Shown here piece after piece: positions 5,628 to 13,594 of a DNA stretch of 13,765 nt. The stretch spans positions 1 to 13,765 of the forward strand of contig CAAGNU010000217.1 of assembly GCA_900771365.1 (NCBI GenBank), given 5' to 3'. The notes under the pieces were generated by a model. That model was not told the origin of the DNA. It worked only from the letters and a program-made list of their open reading frames with translations, and searched no databases. Each line of letters begins with the position of its first letter. Position 1 is the first letter of the stretch. The position numbers and the translations under genes are program-made. This DNA comes from Bacteroidales bacterium. Lineage in GTDB: Bacteria; Bacteroidota; Bacteroidia; Bacteroidales; P3.

Positions 5628-7622
5628 TTAGCGGCGGTTTTGCTGCTTTTGCATCTCCTCGGTCATCTTCTGCATCTCTTCGAGACGCTGCTGGAACTTG
5701 CTCTTCTTCTGCGGGCCTTTCTTAGCGTTCTTGTTCTTGGCGTCGTAGGCGGCCATGCGGGCACGTATCTTTTTCTCGCTGGTGAACTTGCGGATGAGGA
5801 TCATCTGCAGCATTGTGAGGGAAAGGGAGAAGAAATAGTAGAGGTTGACACCTGCGGCCATGCTGTTGAACATGAAGAGCATCATGAAGGGCATGAAGTA
5901 CATCATGAACTTCATGCCGGGCATTGTGGCTTGTCCCGACTGGCTGCGCATGGTGTACCAAGTGTAGAAGAACTGCATACCGAACATCAGCAGGCAGAAG
6001 AGCGACACGTGGTCGCCATAGAGCGGGATGTTGAATCCGAGGTCGAGGATGCTGTCGTAGGTTGAGAGGTCGTCACACCAGAGGAAATGCTTCTGACGCA
6101 GTTCGATGGCAGAGGGGTAGAACATGAACATTGCCGTGAGAATAGGCATCTGGATGAGTATGGGGAGGCATCCTGATAGAGGATTGTAACCAGCCTTCTT
6201 CTGTAGAGCCGTCATCTCGCGCGACTTCGCCATGGCGTCTTCGGGATTAGGATATTTCTTGTTGAGGGCGTCCATTTCGGGTTTGAGGATGCGCATGATG
6301 GCGGAGCCTTGGTACGACTTGAACGTGAGGGGGAAGAGCACGAGGCGCAGCAAGAAGGTGAAGACGATGATGATGATACCGTAGTTCCAGTTGAAGGTCT
6401 CGAGGAAGTTGAAAGTGGGGATGATAAGCCAGCGGCTCACAAATCGAGAGAAGATCCACCAGCCGAGGGGCAGCATTTTCTCAAAGCCGCGGTGCATGGC
6501 GCGGAGGTCGCGGAATTTGGTGGGGCCGAAGTAGAAATTCATGCCCATTGTGCAGTCGTGCTCGTTGTCGTAGGCGAGGCCTATGGTGCCGCTCATGTCG
6601 CAGAGGTAGTTGGCATCTTTGTTCTCCTTGTCGGTAACTTGTGAAAGGTCGGCGTTGGTGAAGGTGCTGTCTGCCACCAGTATAGCGCAGAAAAACTGCT
6701 GTTTGAAGGCCACCCATTCCACGGAGGTTTTGATGTTCTTGTCGGCATCGCGTCCGCGTCCCACCTCGTCCACGTCGTCCTTAGCGGCCTTGTAGTAGAT
6801 GCTGGAGTAGAACTTCTCGGGGTCTTTATTGCGGTTCTTGCTGCCGCGGGTGCTGGCGTCCACTTTCTCCTGACGGTTCATCTTGTTGTGCCATTCGAAG
6901 TCCATGTAGTCGCTACTGCGGATAATCTTCGCAAGACCGTGGGTGTTGATGTCGAAATCCACATCATACTCGTCGCCCTTGAAGCCGTAGGCAAACTCAA
7001 GGTAGCAGTTCTTGCTCACGCCGTTGCTGTCGCCCACGTATGCACGCATGATGATGGCTGTGGAGTCCTCGCCGCTCAGCTCGATGTCGGTGCTGGAGGT
7101 GATGGGCTCGATTTTGCTGCCGTTTTTGCGGTATGGGACGAACACAAGGTCGCGGGTGTTCACCACGTGGTTGTCCTCGGTGGAGAACACGAGGTTCATA
7201 TTGTCATCAGCCGGGCTGATGAGCTGCAGGGGGCGTTTGTCGAAAGTGGTGAAGTCGTTGAGGACGACCTCGCGAACCTGGGCACCCATGTTGGAGAGGC
7301 TCACGCACATCTTCTCGTTCTTGACGGTCACCTCGATAGTGTCGCCGTAGGTGCTGGCGTTGAATGCGCCCATGTCGCCGCGCTGGTTCATCTGTAGCTG
7401 GCGCTGTGCCATGGTGTCGCCTTGGGCGGCGAGGCTGTCCAAGCGAGCCTTCACCGAAGCTATGCTGTCGGCAGTGCGTATAGAGTCGGCAAGCGCGGTG
7501 CGTATAGAGTCATTTATCCTCTGGCGTTCGGCAATTTCCTCCTTGCTAGGCGCAATCCACCACATGTATCCGACGAAAATTCCAAAAATTAGGATCAGTC
7601 CGATAATCGATTTCCTGTTCAT
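5628..7622 (-). CDS. yidC: Membrane protein insertase YidC
   Basis: The product has 664 residues, typical of Bacteroidota YidC. An N-terminal membrane segment lies at about 5-23, followed by a charged linker with repeated ADSIRTADSI motifs and a large periplasmic domain to about 380. The Oxa1-type core follows, with membrane segments near 385-432, 485-503, 540-560 and 570-610. Arg426 in FTFLLRLVLFPLT is the conserved positive residue of the hydrophilic groove. The cytoplasmic loop 434-480 is charged, and the tail 615-664 is basic and may contact ribosomes. YidC inserts and folds inner-membrane proteins alone or with SecYEG. It is the first gene of the minus-strand group and has a promoter just upstream. 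Confidence 0.97.
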   Translation of the reverse strand: MNRKSIIGLILIFGIFVGYMWWIAPSKEEIAERQRINDSIRTALADSIRTADSIASVKARLDSLAAQGDTMAQRQLQMNQRGDMGAFNASTYGDTIEVTVKNEKMCVSLSNMGAQVREVVLNDFTTFDKRPLQLISPADDNMNLVFSTEDNHVVNTRDLVFVPYRKNGSKIEPITSSTDIELSGEDSTAIIMRAYVGDSNGVSKNCYLEFAYGFKGDEYDVDFDINTHGLAKIIRSSDYMDFEWHNKMNRQEKVDASTRGSKNRNKDPEKFYSSIYYKAAKDDVDEVGRGRDADKNIKTSVEWVAFKQQFFCAILVADSTFTNADLSQVTDKENKDANYLCDMSGTIGLAYDNEHDCTMGMNFYFGPTKFRDLRAMHRGFEKMLPLGWWIFSRFVSRWLIIPTFNFLETFNWNYGIIIIVFTFLLRLVLFPLTFKSYQGSAIMRILKPEMDALNKKYPNPEDAMAKSREMTALQKKAGYNPLSGCLPILIQMPILTAMFMFYPSAIELRQKHFLWCDDLSTYDSILDLGFNIPLYGDHVSLFCLLMFGMQFFYTWYTMRSQSGQATMPGMKFMMYFMPFMMLFMFNSMAAGVNLYYFFSLSLTMLQMILIRKFTSEKKIRARMAAYDAKNKNAKKGPQKKSKFQQRLEEMQKMTEEMQKQQNRR

Positions 7623-7677
7623 ACTTGATTGTTATACTGAGTTATCAATGATTTTTTATGTCGTGTGAAAGAATTTG

Positions 7678-7708
7678 CAAAGTTACGATTATTTTTTCAT
7701 ATTTTAAA
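7678..7708 (-). promoter_or_regulatory. Bacteroidota-type promoter for yidC
   Basis: On the minus strand, TAACTTTG (complement of 7678-7685) matches TAnnTTTG. Nineteen bp upstream lies TTTA (complement of 7705-7708), one base from the TTTG box. It is 56 bp before the yidC start and faces away from the promoter of the divergent lipoprotein gene. Confidence 0.65.
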
Positions 7709-7756
7709 AATAAAAATTATTTTTTCAAAAATAGTGTATTATTGAAAAGATTTGTG

Positions 7757-7764
7757 TATTTTTG
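7757..7764 (+). promoter_or_regulatory. Minus-7 box for the plus-strand lipoprotein gene
   Basis: TATTTTTG matches the Bacteroidota TAnnTTTG element and is followed by CAG. It sits 22 bp before the ATG at 7787. No good TTTG box is found at the usual 17-23 bp upstream, so only half of the promoter is clear. Transcription starting just after it would exclude the longer in-frame start at 7658. Confidence 0.5.
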
Positions 7765-7786
7765 CAGTTTCAAAATATATAGTATT

Positions 7787-8200
7787 ATGATTAGTAAAAA
7801 AGGTAGTTTATTCCTCATTTTGATGGCTGTTATGCCACTTTTGTTCATCGGCTGCAAGCAGTCGCAAAATGATAATGTCGCCGAAAACGACACTGTAATG
7901 GTGGCTCCCGAGCCCGAAATCGTTGAAGACACTATGCCCGAAGTGGTCGAAGAAACGCCCGCTCCCAAGCCCGCCCCCAAGCCCGCTGTGCGCAAAGAAC
8001 CTGCCAAGACAGAGGTCATCTCCATCTCTGGCAACGGTGCTAACGGCCGTGTATGGGGCCACATCATCATGAACGGCGATAAGGGCAAGGGCACCGTCAC
8101 CGACGAGCACGAGAACGCCCTCGCTGTCACCTGCACCCGTCGCGGAGAAGAGCTCATCTGCTACGACCAGAACAGCCGTCAGTACATCTTCCGTCTCTAA
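7787..8200 (+). CDS. Small hypothetical lipoprotein with a proline/acid-rich linker
   Basis: The product has 137 residues. Residues 1-23 form a lipoprotein signal ending FIGC (Cys23). Residues about 30-75 are a low-complexity linker rich in Glu, Pro, Ala and Lys (for example APKPAPKPA), as in tethers that span the periplasm. Residues about 76-137 form a small, probably beta-rich domain with SGNGANGRVWGHIIM and the ending SRQYIFRL. It contains Cys116 and Cys125, which could form a disulfide. The frame extends upstream to 7658, but that start would bury the signal peptide and lies before the promoter box, so 7787 is chosen. No function is recognised. It is divergent from yidC. Confidence 0.75.
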   Translation: MISKKGSLFLILMAVMPLLFIGCKQSQNDNVAENDTVMVAPEPEIVEDTMPEVVEETPAPKPAPKPAVRKEPAKTEVISISGNGANGRVWGHIIMNGDKGKGTVTDEHENALAVTCTRRGEELICYDQNSRQYIFRL

Positions 8201-8220
8201 GCCCCGTGAAGGATACTTTG

Positions 8221-8262
8221 CCGAACCGCCTCTCCGAGACTCTATCGGACGAGGGGGTTCGG
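8221..8262 (+). terminator. Hairpin between the lipoprotein and transketolase genes
   Basis: CCGAACC-G-CCTC at 8221-8232 pairs with GAGG-G-GGTTCGG at 8251-8262, with one mismatch. An inner TCCGA/TCGGA pair extends the stem. It lies 20 bp after the lipoprotein stop. No T-run follows, so it may be a processing or attenuation structure in the leader of the transketolase gene rather than a true terminator. Confidence 0.45.
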
Positions 8263-8314
8263 TATAGACATGCTGAAATAGTGATTGCAGATAATAATAC
8301 AAAATATTTTTATA

Positions 8315-9163
8315 ATGAAATCTACAAAAGAACTTCAAACTATCGCCACGCAGGTTCGTCGCGATATTCTCCGTATGACTACTGCCGCCAATTCGGGTCA
8401 CCCGGGCGGCTCTCTGGGCACCGCTGATTGGATGACTGCCATGCAGTTCGAAATCATGAACCACGACCCCGAGCATTTCACCATGGATGGCAAAGGCCAG
8501 GACATGCTTTTCGTCTCTCAGGGCCACATCACCCCCGTCATCTACAGCACCATGGCTCGCCGCGGCTATTTCCCAGTCGCTGAGCTCAACACCTTCCGCA
8601 AGTTCGGCACCCGCCTCCAGGGCCACCCCTCCACCGAGCACGGCCTCCCAGGTATCCGCATGGCCTCCGGCTCCCTCGGCCAGGGTCTCAGCGTCGGCAT
8701 CGGCGCCGCCCTCGGCAAGAAGATGACGGGCGACAGCAGCCTCGTCTACACCCTCCACGGCGACGGCGAAATCCAGGAAGGACAAATCTGGGAAGCCCTT
8801 ATGTTCGCAGGCGCTAAACACGTCGACAACCTCATCGCTACCATCGACTACAACCACCAGCAGATCGACGGCACCACCGACCAGGTCATGAACCTCGGCG
8901 ACCTCAAGGCCAAGCTCGAAGCCTTCCTCTGGACTGTCGTCGTCATCGAGAACGGCAACGATATGCAGCAGGTCCTTGATGGTATGGCCAAGGCCAAGTC
9001 CCTCACCGGCAAGGGCAGCCCCGTGGCTGTTATCCTCACCACCGAGATGGGCTACGGCGTCGACTTCATGCAGGGCACCAACAAGTACCATGGCGCCGTC
9101 GTTCCCGCAGCCGACCTCCCCAAGGCCCTCGCCCAGCTTGAAGAAACCCTCGGCGACTTTTAA
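8315..9163 (+). CDS. Transketolase, N-terminal (thiamine diphosphate-binding) subunit
   Basis: The product has 282 residues, the normal length of the N-terminal half of a split transketolase. It shows the conserved AANSGHPGGSLGTADWM at 24-40 and RLQGHPS from 100. GDGEIQEGQIWEA at 149-161 with Asn180 (IDYNHQQIDG) is the thiamine diphosphate and metal binding motif. With the other half it moves two-carbon units between sugar phosphates in the non-oxidative pentose phosphate pathway. The start MKSTKELQ at 8315 is chosen over an upstream in-frame ATG at 8285 because it matches the family and follows an A/T-rich leader. The partner gene lies at 10710, separated from it by a VWA protein gene. Confidence 0.95.
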   Translation: MKSTKELQTIATQVRRDILRMTTAANSGHPGGSLGTADWMTAMQFEIMNHDPEHFTMDGKGQDMLFVSQGHITPVIYSTMARRGYFPVAELNTFRKFGTRLQGHPSTEHGLPGIRMASGSLGQGLSVGIGAALGKKMTGDSSLVYTLHGDGEIQEGQIWEALMFAGAKHVDNLIATIDYNHQQIDGTTDQVMNLGDLKAKLEAFLWTVVVIENGNDMQQVLDGMAKAKSLTGKGSPVAVILTTEMGYGVDFMQGTNKYHGAVVPAADLPKALAQLEETLGDF

Positions 9164-9201
9164 TCCCACAGCTTCCAATTCACTCAGTAATCACGCTATC
9201 C

Positions 9202-10590
9202 ATGTCGTTCAAACTTTTTTTCAAAGCCTTACTCCTTTTAGCCTTGGTCGCAATCGGAAACACGCTGCCCGCCCAGCGGGCTGCTTCTGCACCCGAGAAG
9301 ACCCGCGTGTTGCTCATCCTCGACTGCTCTCATAGCATGTGGGACAAGTGGCAGAGTGATGCTAAGATAAAGGTCGCGCAAAAAGTTCTGCTGAGCTTCC
9401 TTGACAGCATCAGCGCCCAGTCCGACATGGAGGTGGCACTGCGCGTCTTCGGCCATCTCAACAAGGGCTCCTTCGCCACACGCCTGGAGGTTCCCTTTGA
9501 GGCCGACAACAATTACAGGCTCCAGAGCAAGATTAAGACCCTCGTGCCCAATGGTGGCTGCACTGCCGCTTCCGCACTCACCAGCTCCCTTAACGACTTC
9601 CCGCACGATGATAATGCCCGCAACATCATCCTCATCATCACCGATGGCATGGACGACTGCGACGGCAACATCTGCGATGTCGCCCGACAGGTGCAGCTCA
9701 GCGGCATTGTCGTCAAGACCTTCATCATTGGTATCGGCAACCCCGATGACTTCCAGCACCGTCTCGACTGTGCCGGGCGTTTCTCATACCTCCCCTCTGA
9801 GGAGCTCTTCGATGAGACACTCTACGAGGTCTTCTATCTCTCCGACCAGAAGGCGCGTGTCACCCTCTCGGTGCTCGATGCCGAGCGCCAGTCCTATGAG
9901 ACAGAGGTCCCAGTGGCCTTCTACGACCGTCAGACACAGGTGGTCAAATACGCCACCCTCTACCACTACGGCATTGAAGACCCCGTCGACACCCTCGTCA
10001 TCGACCCGCTGGTTAATTACGACGTCACCTTTTTCACCAAGCCCGAACTGCGGCTCTACAACCAGCAGTTCAAGCCTGGACGCCACACCAATCTCGCTGT
10101 CACCGCCCCGCAGGGCTCCCTGCGCCTCCGCCACGAGAACAAGCGGGCACCTTTCCAGATACCCGCCTACTCCATGCTCGTGCGCCAGCACGACAGCACC
10201 GAGGTCCTCGCCGTCCAGCTTCTTGGCAGCAGGCTCGACTACCTTGCCGGCTCCTACGACCTGGAGATTCTCTCCACGCCTGTCATGCGGCTCAACAACG
10301 TCGTCGTCCGCTCAGGCTCCGACACCGACCTGCAGATACCCCTCCCTGGGCAGCTCGCTCTCGAAAAGCCCAAGACTGTCACCACGGGCAGCCTCTTCGC
10401 CTACCGTGAAGGCCGCCTTCAGTGGGTCTGCGACCTCAACACCAACAGCGTCAGCGAACGCATCGTCCTCCTTCCTGGCGAATACCAGGTGGTCCTCAAG
10501 CCCCTTGAGGCTTCCGACTATGCCTCGGTGCGCACTGCCCGCTTCACCATCAAGTCGGGGCAGCAGACGGGGGTGAATTTGGAACAATAG
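9202..10590 (+). CDS. Exported VWA-domain protein located between the two transketolase genes
   Basis: The product has 462 residues. A signal peptide covers about 1-25 (hydrophobic core, then TLPAQ). Residues about 34-205 form a von Willebrand factor A domain with a complete metal-ion-dependent adhesion site: DCSHS at 41-45, Thr121 and the TDG at 147-149 (Asp148). The remaining 250 residues look like repeated small beta domains, such as YLAGSYDLEIL, LLPGEYQVVLK and FKPGRHTNLAV, which resemble carboxypeptidase-regulatory-like or PEGA-type folds. No membrane anchor or sorting domain is visible at the C-terminus, so it is probably periplasmic. VWA proteins bind partners through the metal site; the partner is unknown. 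It starts 38 bp after the first transketolase gene, so cotranscription is likely. Confidence 0.85.
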   Translation: MSFKLFFKALLLLALVAIGNTLPAQRAASAPEKTRVLLILDCSHSMWDKWQSDAKIKVAQKVLLSFLDSISAQSDMEVALRVFGHLNKGSFATRLEVPFEADNNYRLQSKIKTLVPNGGCTAASALTSSLNDFPHDDNARNIILIITDGMDDCDGNICDVARQVQLSGIVVKTFIIGIGNPDDFQHRLDCAGRFSYLPSEELFDETLYEVFYLSDQKARVTLSVLDAERQSYETEVPVAFYDRQTQVVKYATLYHYGIEDPVDTLVIDPLVNYDVTFFTKPELRLYNQQFKPGRHTNLAVTAPQGSLRLRHENKRAPFQIPAYSMLVRQHDSTEVLAVQLLGSRLDYLAGSYDLEILSTPVMRLNNVVVRSGSDTDLQIPLPGQLALEKPKTVTTGSLFAYREGRLQWVCDLNTNSVSERIVLLPGEYQVVLKPLEASDYASVRTARFTIKSGQQTGVNLEQ

Positions 10591-10709
10591 AGCAATAACA
10601 ATGTAAACAGTATCGCGCACCCCTGGCAGCATTCCCGTGGCTGCATAAGACCCCCAAACAGCCACCCCTGCCTGCGCAACAAATTAATAAGTATAATACA
10701 TATATATAT

Positions 10710-11663
10710 ATGAAGACATACGAAAACAAGAAATCCATGGAACTCCGTGCCGGCTTCGGCATGGGTCTCTTAGAGGCTGGACAAAAGAATCCCGACGTCG
10801 TAGCCCTCACTGCCGACGTCTGCGGATCAGTCAAGATTAGCGACTTTGCCAAAGCCTTCCCCGAGCGCTTCGTCCAGTGCGGCATCGCCGAGGCAAATAT
10901 GGTCGGCATCGCCGCCGGCATGTCACTCTGTGGAAAAGTGCCCTTCCTCGGCGGCTTCGCCGAGTTCGTCACGGGTCGCGTATACGACCAAATCCGTCAG
11001 GTCGTCTGCTACTCCAATAAGAACGTCAAAGTCTGCGGCTCCCATGCCGGCATCTCCCTTGGCGAAGATGGTGCCACGCACCAGACCATGGAGGACATCG
11101 CCCTCATGAAAGCCCTCCCCAACATGACCGTCCTCGTGCCCTGCGACTACAACCAGGCCAAGGCTGCAACCCTCGCTGCCGCCGAGCACATGGGTCCCGT
11201 CTATCTCCGCCTCGGGCGCTCTAAGATGCCCAACTTCACCGACGAGAACGCCAAGTTCGAGATTGGCAAAGCCCAGCTCCTCAACGAAGGCAAGGACGTC
11301 ACCCTCTTCGCCTGCGGGCATCTTGTGTGGGAAGCCCTCGAAGCCGCCAAGGCCCTCGAAGCCGAAGGCATCAGCGCCGAAGTCATCAACATCCACACCA
11401 TCAAGCCTCTTGACGTCGACGCTATCGTAGCCTCCGCCAAGAAGACCCGCGCCGTCGTCACCTGCGAAGAACACCTCTTCAACGGCGGCATGGGCGACAG
11501 CGTAGCCCAGGCCCTTGCCCTCCACTGCCCCACGCCCATGGAGTATGTGGCCGTCGACGACCGCTTCGGTGAGAGCGGCACCCCCGACGAGATGCTTACC
11601 AACTATGGCCTCCGTGCCAACAACATCGTCGAGAAAGCCCACGCCGTCCTCCGTCGCAAATAG
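10710..11663 (+). CDS. Transketolase, C-terminal subunit
   Basis: The product has 317 residues, the expected size of the C-terminal half of a split transketolase. It contains the pyrimidine-binding domain with the cofactor-activating Glu61 in VQCGIAEANMVGIAAGM, the GSHAGISLGEDGATHQ stretch from 110, and a C-terminal transketolase domain with CEEHLFNGGMGD. It forms the active enzyme with the N-terminal subunit. The start follows an A/T-rich leader. The 119 bp upstream hold a small GCAGC/GCTGC hairpin (10626-10644) but no consensus promoter, so it is probably transcribed with the genes before it. A hairpin follows the stop. Confidence 0.95.
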   Translation: MKTYENKKSMELRAGFGMGLLEAGQKNPDVVALTADVCGSVKISDFAKAFPERFVQCGIAEANMVGIAAGMSLCGKVPFLGGFAEFVTGRVYDQIRQVVCYSNKNVKVCGSHAGISLGEDGATHQTMEDIALMKALPNMTVLVPCDYNQAKAATLAAAEHMGPVYLRLGRSKMPNFTDENAKFEIGKAQLLNEGKDVTLFACGHLVWEALEAAKALEAEGISAEVINIHTIKPLDVDAIVASAKKTRAVVTCEEHLFNGGMGDSVAQALALHCPTPMEYVAVDDRFGESGTPDEMLTNYGLRANNIVEKAHAVLRRK

Positions 11664-11669
11664 TGCATC

Positions 11670-11733
11670 ATGAAATATGATTGGTGAATAGTGGATTGAC
11701 AGCCTTATGCCAATTCGCTATTCACTATTTCAT
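11670..11733 (+). terminator. Long imperfect hairpin after the transketolase gene
   Basis: GTGAATAGTGGATTG at 11684-11698 pairs fully, with two G-U pairs, to CAATTCGCTATTCAC at 11711-11725. The outer ATGAAATA at 11670-11677 pairs with TATTTCAT at 11726-11733 across a 6-nt bulge. The loop is 12 nt. It begins 6 bp after the stop codon. The following sequence is A/T-rich but lacks a clean T-run, so it may stabilise or weakly terminate the transcript. Confidence 0.55.
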
Positions 11734-11875
11734 ATATCCACTATATCATCCGCCAAAATCAACCAGAAAAAACAGAAATCACAACAAAAACAGCCAGCAA
11801 TATTTCTGATAATTTCTTTCAGTTCCGATGCTGAGCAAGCTCAGCAAGGACAAATTTTCTCCATTCTCAATTCTG

Positions 11876-12451
11876 ATGATCAACAACATTGCCGTTTTCT
11901 GCGGCTCACATATAGGCCGCAACCCCAACTTCCAATCCGCCGCCCAACAGCTCGGCACCCTCATCGCCCAACAGTGCCGTACCCTCGTCTACGGCGGATC
12001 CGACCTCGGCTACATGGGCGTCGTATCCACCGCTGCACTTGATGGTGGTGCACGCGTCGTCAGCGTCATCCCCACCATCTTCTCCGACGAGGTCATCAAC
12101 TCACAGCCCCGTGCCGAGACCGTCCGCGTGGCATCCATGCAGGAGCGCAAAAGCCACATGATAGCCCTCTGCGATGCCTTCGTCGCCCTTCCTGGCGGCA
12201 TCGGGACGCTTGACGAGCTTACCGAAGTGCTTATGTCCAACCAACTCGGTCTCTGCTGCAAGCCTGTCGGACTCCTCAACATCGACGGCTACTTCGACCC
12301 TTTCATCCAGCAGGTCTACAACATGACCGACGAAGAACTCTTCAACCCCGCCACAGGCGAGACCCTCTTCGTCGATGCCGACCCCCAGCGACTCCTCGCC
12401 AAGCTCGATGCCTTCGTCCCCGACAAAGCCGCCATCTACTCCCGCCGATGA
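11876..12451 (+). CDS. LOG-family (TIGR00730) nucleotide 5'-monophosphate phosphoribohydrolase
   Basis: The product has 191 residues and a Rossmann fold. It starts with INNIAVFCGSHIG and has LVYGGSDLGYMGVVS at 37-51. ERKSHM at 90-95 carries the conserved Arg91. PGGIGTLDEL at 106-115 is the signature of LOG (lysine-decarboxylase-like in older annotations) proteins. Family members split nucleotide 5'-monophosphates, including cytokinin ribotides, into base and ribose 5-phosphate. In bacteria this is thought to be nucleotide salvage or housekeeping. A longer in-frame start at 11828 exists, but family proteins begin at the VFCGS strand, so 11876 is preferred. A GCTGAGC-AA-GCTCAGC palindrome at 11830-11845 lies in the leader. 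The next gene overlaps by 4 nt. Confidence 0.92.
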   Translation: MINNIAVFCGSHIGRNPNFQSAAQQLGTLIAQQCRTLVYGGSDLGYMGVVSTAALDGGARVVSVIPTIFSDEVINSQPRAETVRVASMQERKSHMIALCDAFVALPGGIGTLDELTEVLMSNQLGLCCKPVGLLNIDGYFDPFIQQVYNMTDEELFNPATGETLFVDADPQRLLAKLDAFVPDKAAIYSRR

Positions 12452-13164
12452 CCAAAAGCTACATCCTCACCAAGTCCAAGTACATCCGCGGCCTGCAATG
12501 CGTCAAGGCCATGTACCTCGACGTCTACCACCCCAAGCTGGCACGCTACAGCCCCGAGACCCTCGCCAAGTTTCGGCAGGGACGCGCCTTCGAACGCACC
12601 TTCAAGGACACCTTCCCCGATGCCGTCGACATCAGCCAGCGCCTCCGTATGCGCATGGACCAGTACCCCGTCCTCACCGCCAGCCTCCTCCAGCAGGAAG
12701 GCTCCGTCACCCTCTTTGAGGCGGGCTTCCTCTACGACGGCGTCCTCGTCCTCGCCGACGTCCTCCACAAGCAGCCCGACGGAAGCGTCGTCATCTATGA
12801 GGTCAAAAATAGCGGCGCCGTCTCCGACACTTTCGCCCACGACGTCGCCATCCAGCACTACGTCATCTCCCATGCCCTCGCCGACATCTCCGACCTCTTC
12901 CACGACGCCTTGCGCCTCACCCAGTTCAACCTCCTCTACCACGATGATGAGGGGCACTTCATACCGCAGGATCTCACCGCCCGCGCCCGTAGCCTCGCCG
13001 ACGACATTCCCGCCCGCCTCAGCCGTTTCAAAACTCTGCTCCGTGAAAAAGAAGAACCATCAGTCGCCCCTTCCGCCCACTGCGACACACCCTACGAGTG
13101 CCCCTACAAGCGCCACTGTCTCAGTTCTGCGAAAACGTGGCTTACCCAACTTGACTGTGAATAG
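12448..13164 (+). CDS. Cas4-like PD-(D/E)XK nuclease domain protein, similar to the N-terminal part of DUF2779 proteins
   Basis: The product has 238 residues. The start ATG overlaps the preceding stop (ATGA), so translation is coupled to the LOG gene. The pattern is that of RecB/Cas4-like nucleases: Cys18 in GLQCVKAMYL, Asp104 in LVLADVL, Glu118 and Lys120 in IYEVKNS, and IQHYVISHAL from 135. Cys212, Cys218 and Cys224 in HCDTPYECPYKRHC complete the arrangement. One N-terminal and three C-terminal Cys usually hold a [4Fe-4S] cluster. The same layout forms the first half of DUF2779 proteins, but the RNase H-like second half is absent here and nothing like it follows. It may be a true short form or the remnant of a longer gene. 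Substrate and role are unknown. Confidence 0.8.
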   Translation: MTKSYILTKSKYIRGLQCVKAMYLDVYHPKLARYSPETLAKFRQGRAFERTFKDTFPDAVDISQRLRMRMDQYPVLTASLLQQEGSVTLFEAGFLYDGVLVLADVLHKQPDGSVVIYEVKNSGAVSDTFAHDVAIQHYVISHALADISDLFHDALRLTQFNLLYHDDEGHFIPQDLTARARSLADDIPARLSRFKTLLREKEEPSVAPSAHCDTPYECPYKRHCLSSAKTWLTQLDCE

Positions 13165-13302
13165 TCAGAAGATGTCCAAAGCACAACAAAAAGCACAGGA
13201 TACAACCTGTCATAACATTAACACTCGCCCCACTCGACCGCCTTACAGCAAGCCATGCTCGGCAGTCGCCCTCTCACCGGCTGATAAAAAAACATGTTGA
13301 AA

Positions 13303-13328
13303 AAAAGGGCTGACGTAGCGCCCCTTTT
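13303..13328 (+). terminator. Probable terminator after the LOG-nuclease pair
   Basis: AAAAGGG at 13303-13309 pairs perfectly with CCCTTTT at 13322-13328 around a 12-nt loop. The A-run and T-run on the two sides allow it to work in either direction. It lies about 140 bp past the nuclease stop. In between (13165-13302) I see only short hairpins and a 42-codon frame at 13171-13299 with no recognisable features. Confidence 0.55.
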
Positions 13329-13339
13329 GTGAAATAGCA

Positions 13340-13552
13340 GAAAATGATTATCCGCAATCACCACTAATAAATGGAAGATATGTGATGCGGCAGTCTTCTC
13401 CCCTCCCAATACCGAGAGTTTGTCGCATAAACATAACTAACTGATGTATAGAATATTGTACGGCATCGGTCTTCCCCTTTCCGAAAGGGGAAGCTACCGC
13501 GTCATTCCGACACAGATTGTACTTTTTGTAGCAATTGCGGGTAATCATTAAC
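13340..13552. repeat. 213-bp sequence bounded by imperfect inverted repeats, candidate MITE-like element
   Basis: The 25 bp at 13340-13364 match the reverse complement of 13528-13552 at 19 positions, including two cores AATGATTA and CCGCAAT. Near the right arm an internal hairpin has arms CTTCCCCTTT (13471-13480) and AAAGGGGAAG (13484-13493), flanked by CGGT/ACCG. There is no transposase and no clear target-site duplication. A minus-strand open frame at 13348-13548 spans almost the whole element but has no recognised domain. It could also be a structured RNA closed by the end repeats. Confidence 0.45.
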
Positions 13553-13594
13553 AGAATAACAAAATAACGCCTATATCGTCATGCTCTAAACATT

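Noticed and set aside
8213..8220. Possible promoter box ATACTTTG before the transketolase gene
   Set aside because: It is one base short of the TAnnTTTG spacing and the hairpin follows immediately.
7808..9178. 456-codon open frame on the minus strand
   Set aside because: It runs antisense across the lipoprotein gene, the intergenic hairpin and the transketolase N-terminal gene. It arises from C-ending codons on the plus strand and has no recognisable domain.
12448..13164. Cas4 of a CRISPR system
   Set aside because: No repeat-spacer array and no other cas gene is present, and the protein resembles the DUF2779 N-terminal region more than true Cas4.
13171..13299. 42-codon frame starting MSKAQQKAQ
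   Set aside because: It is short, has no known pattern and lies in a poorly coding stretch; a real small protein cannot be excluded.
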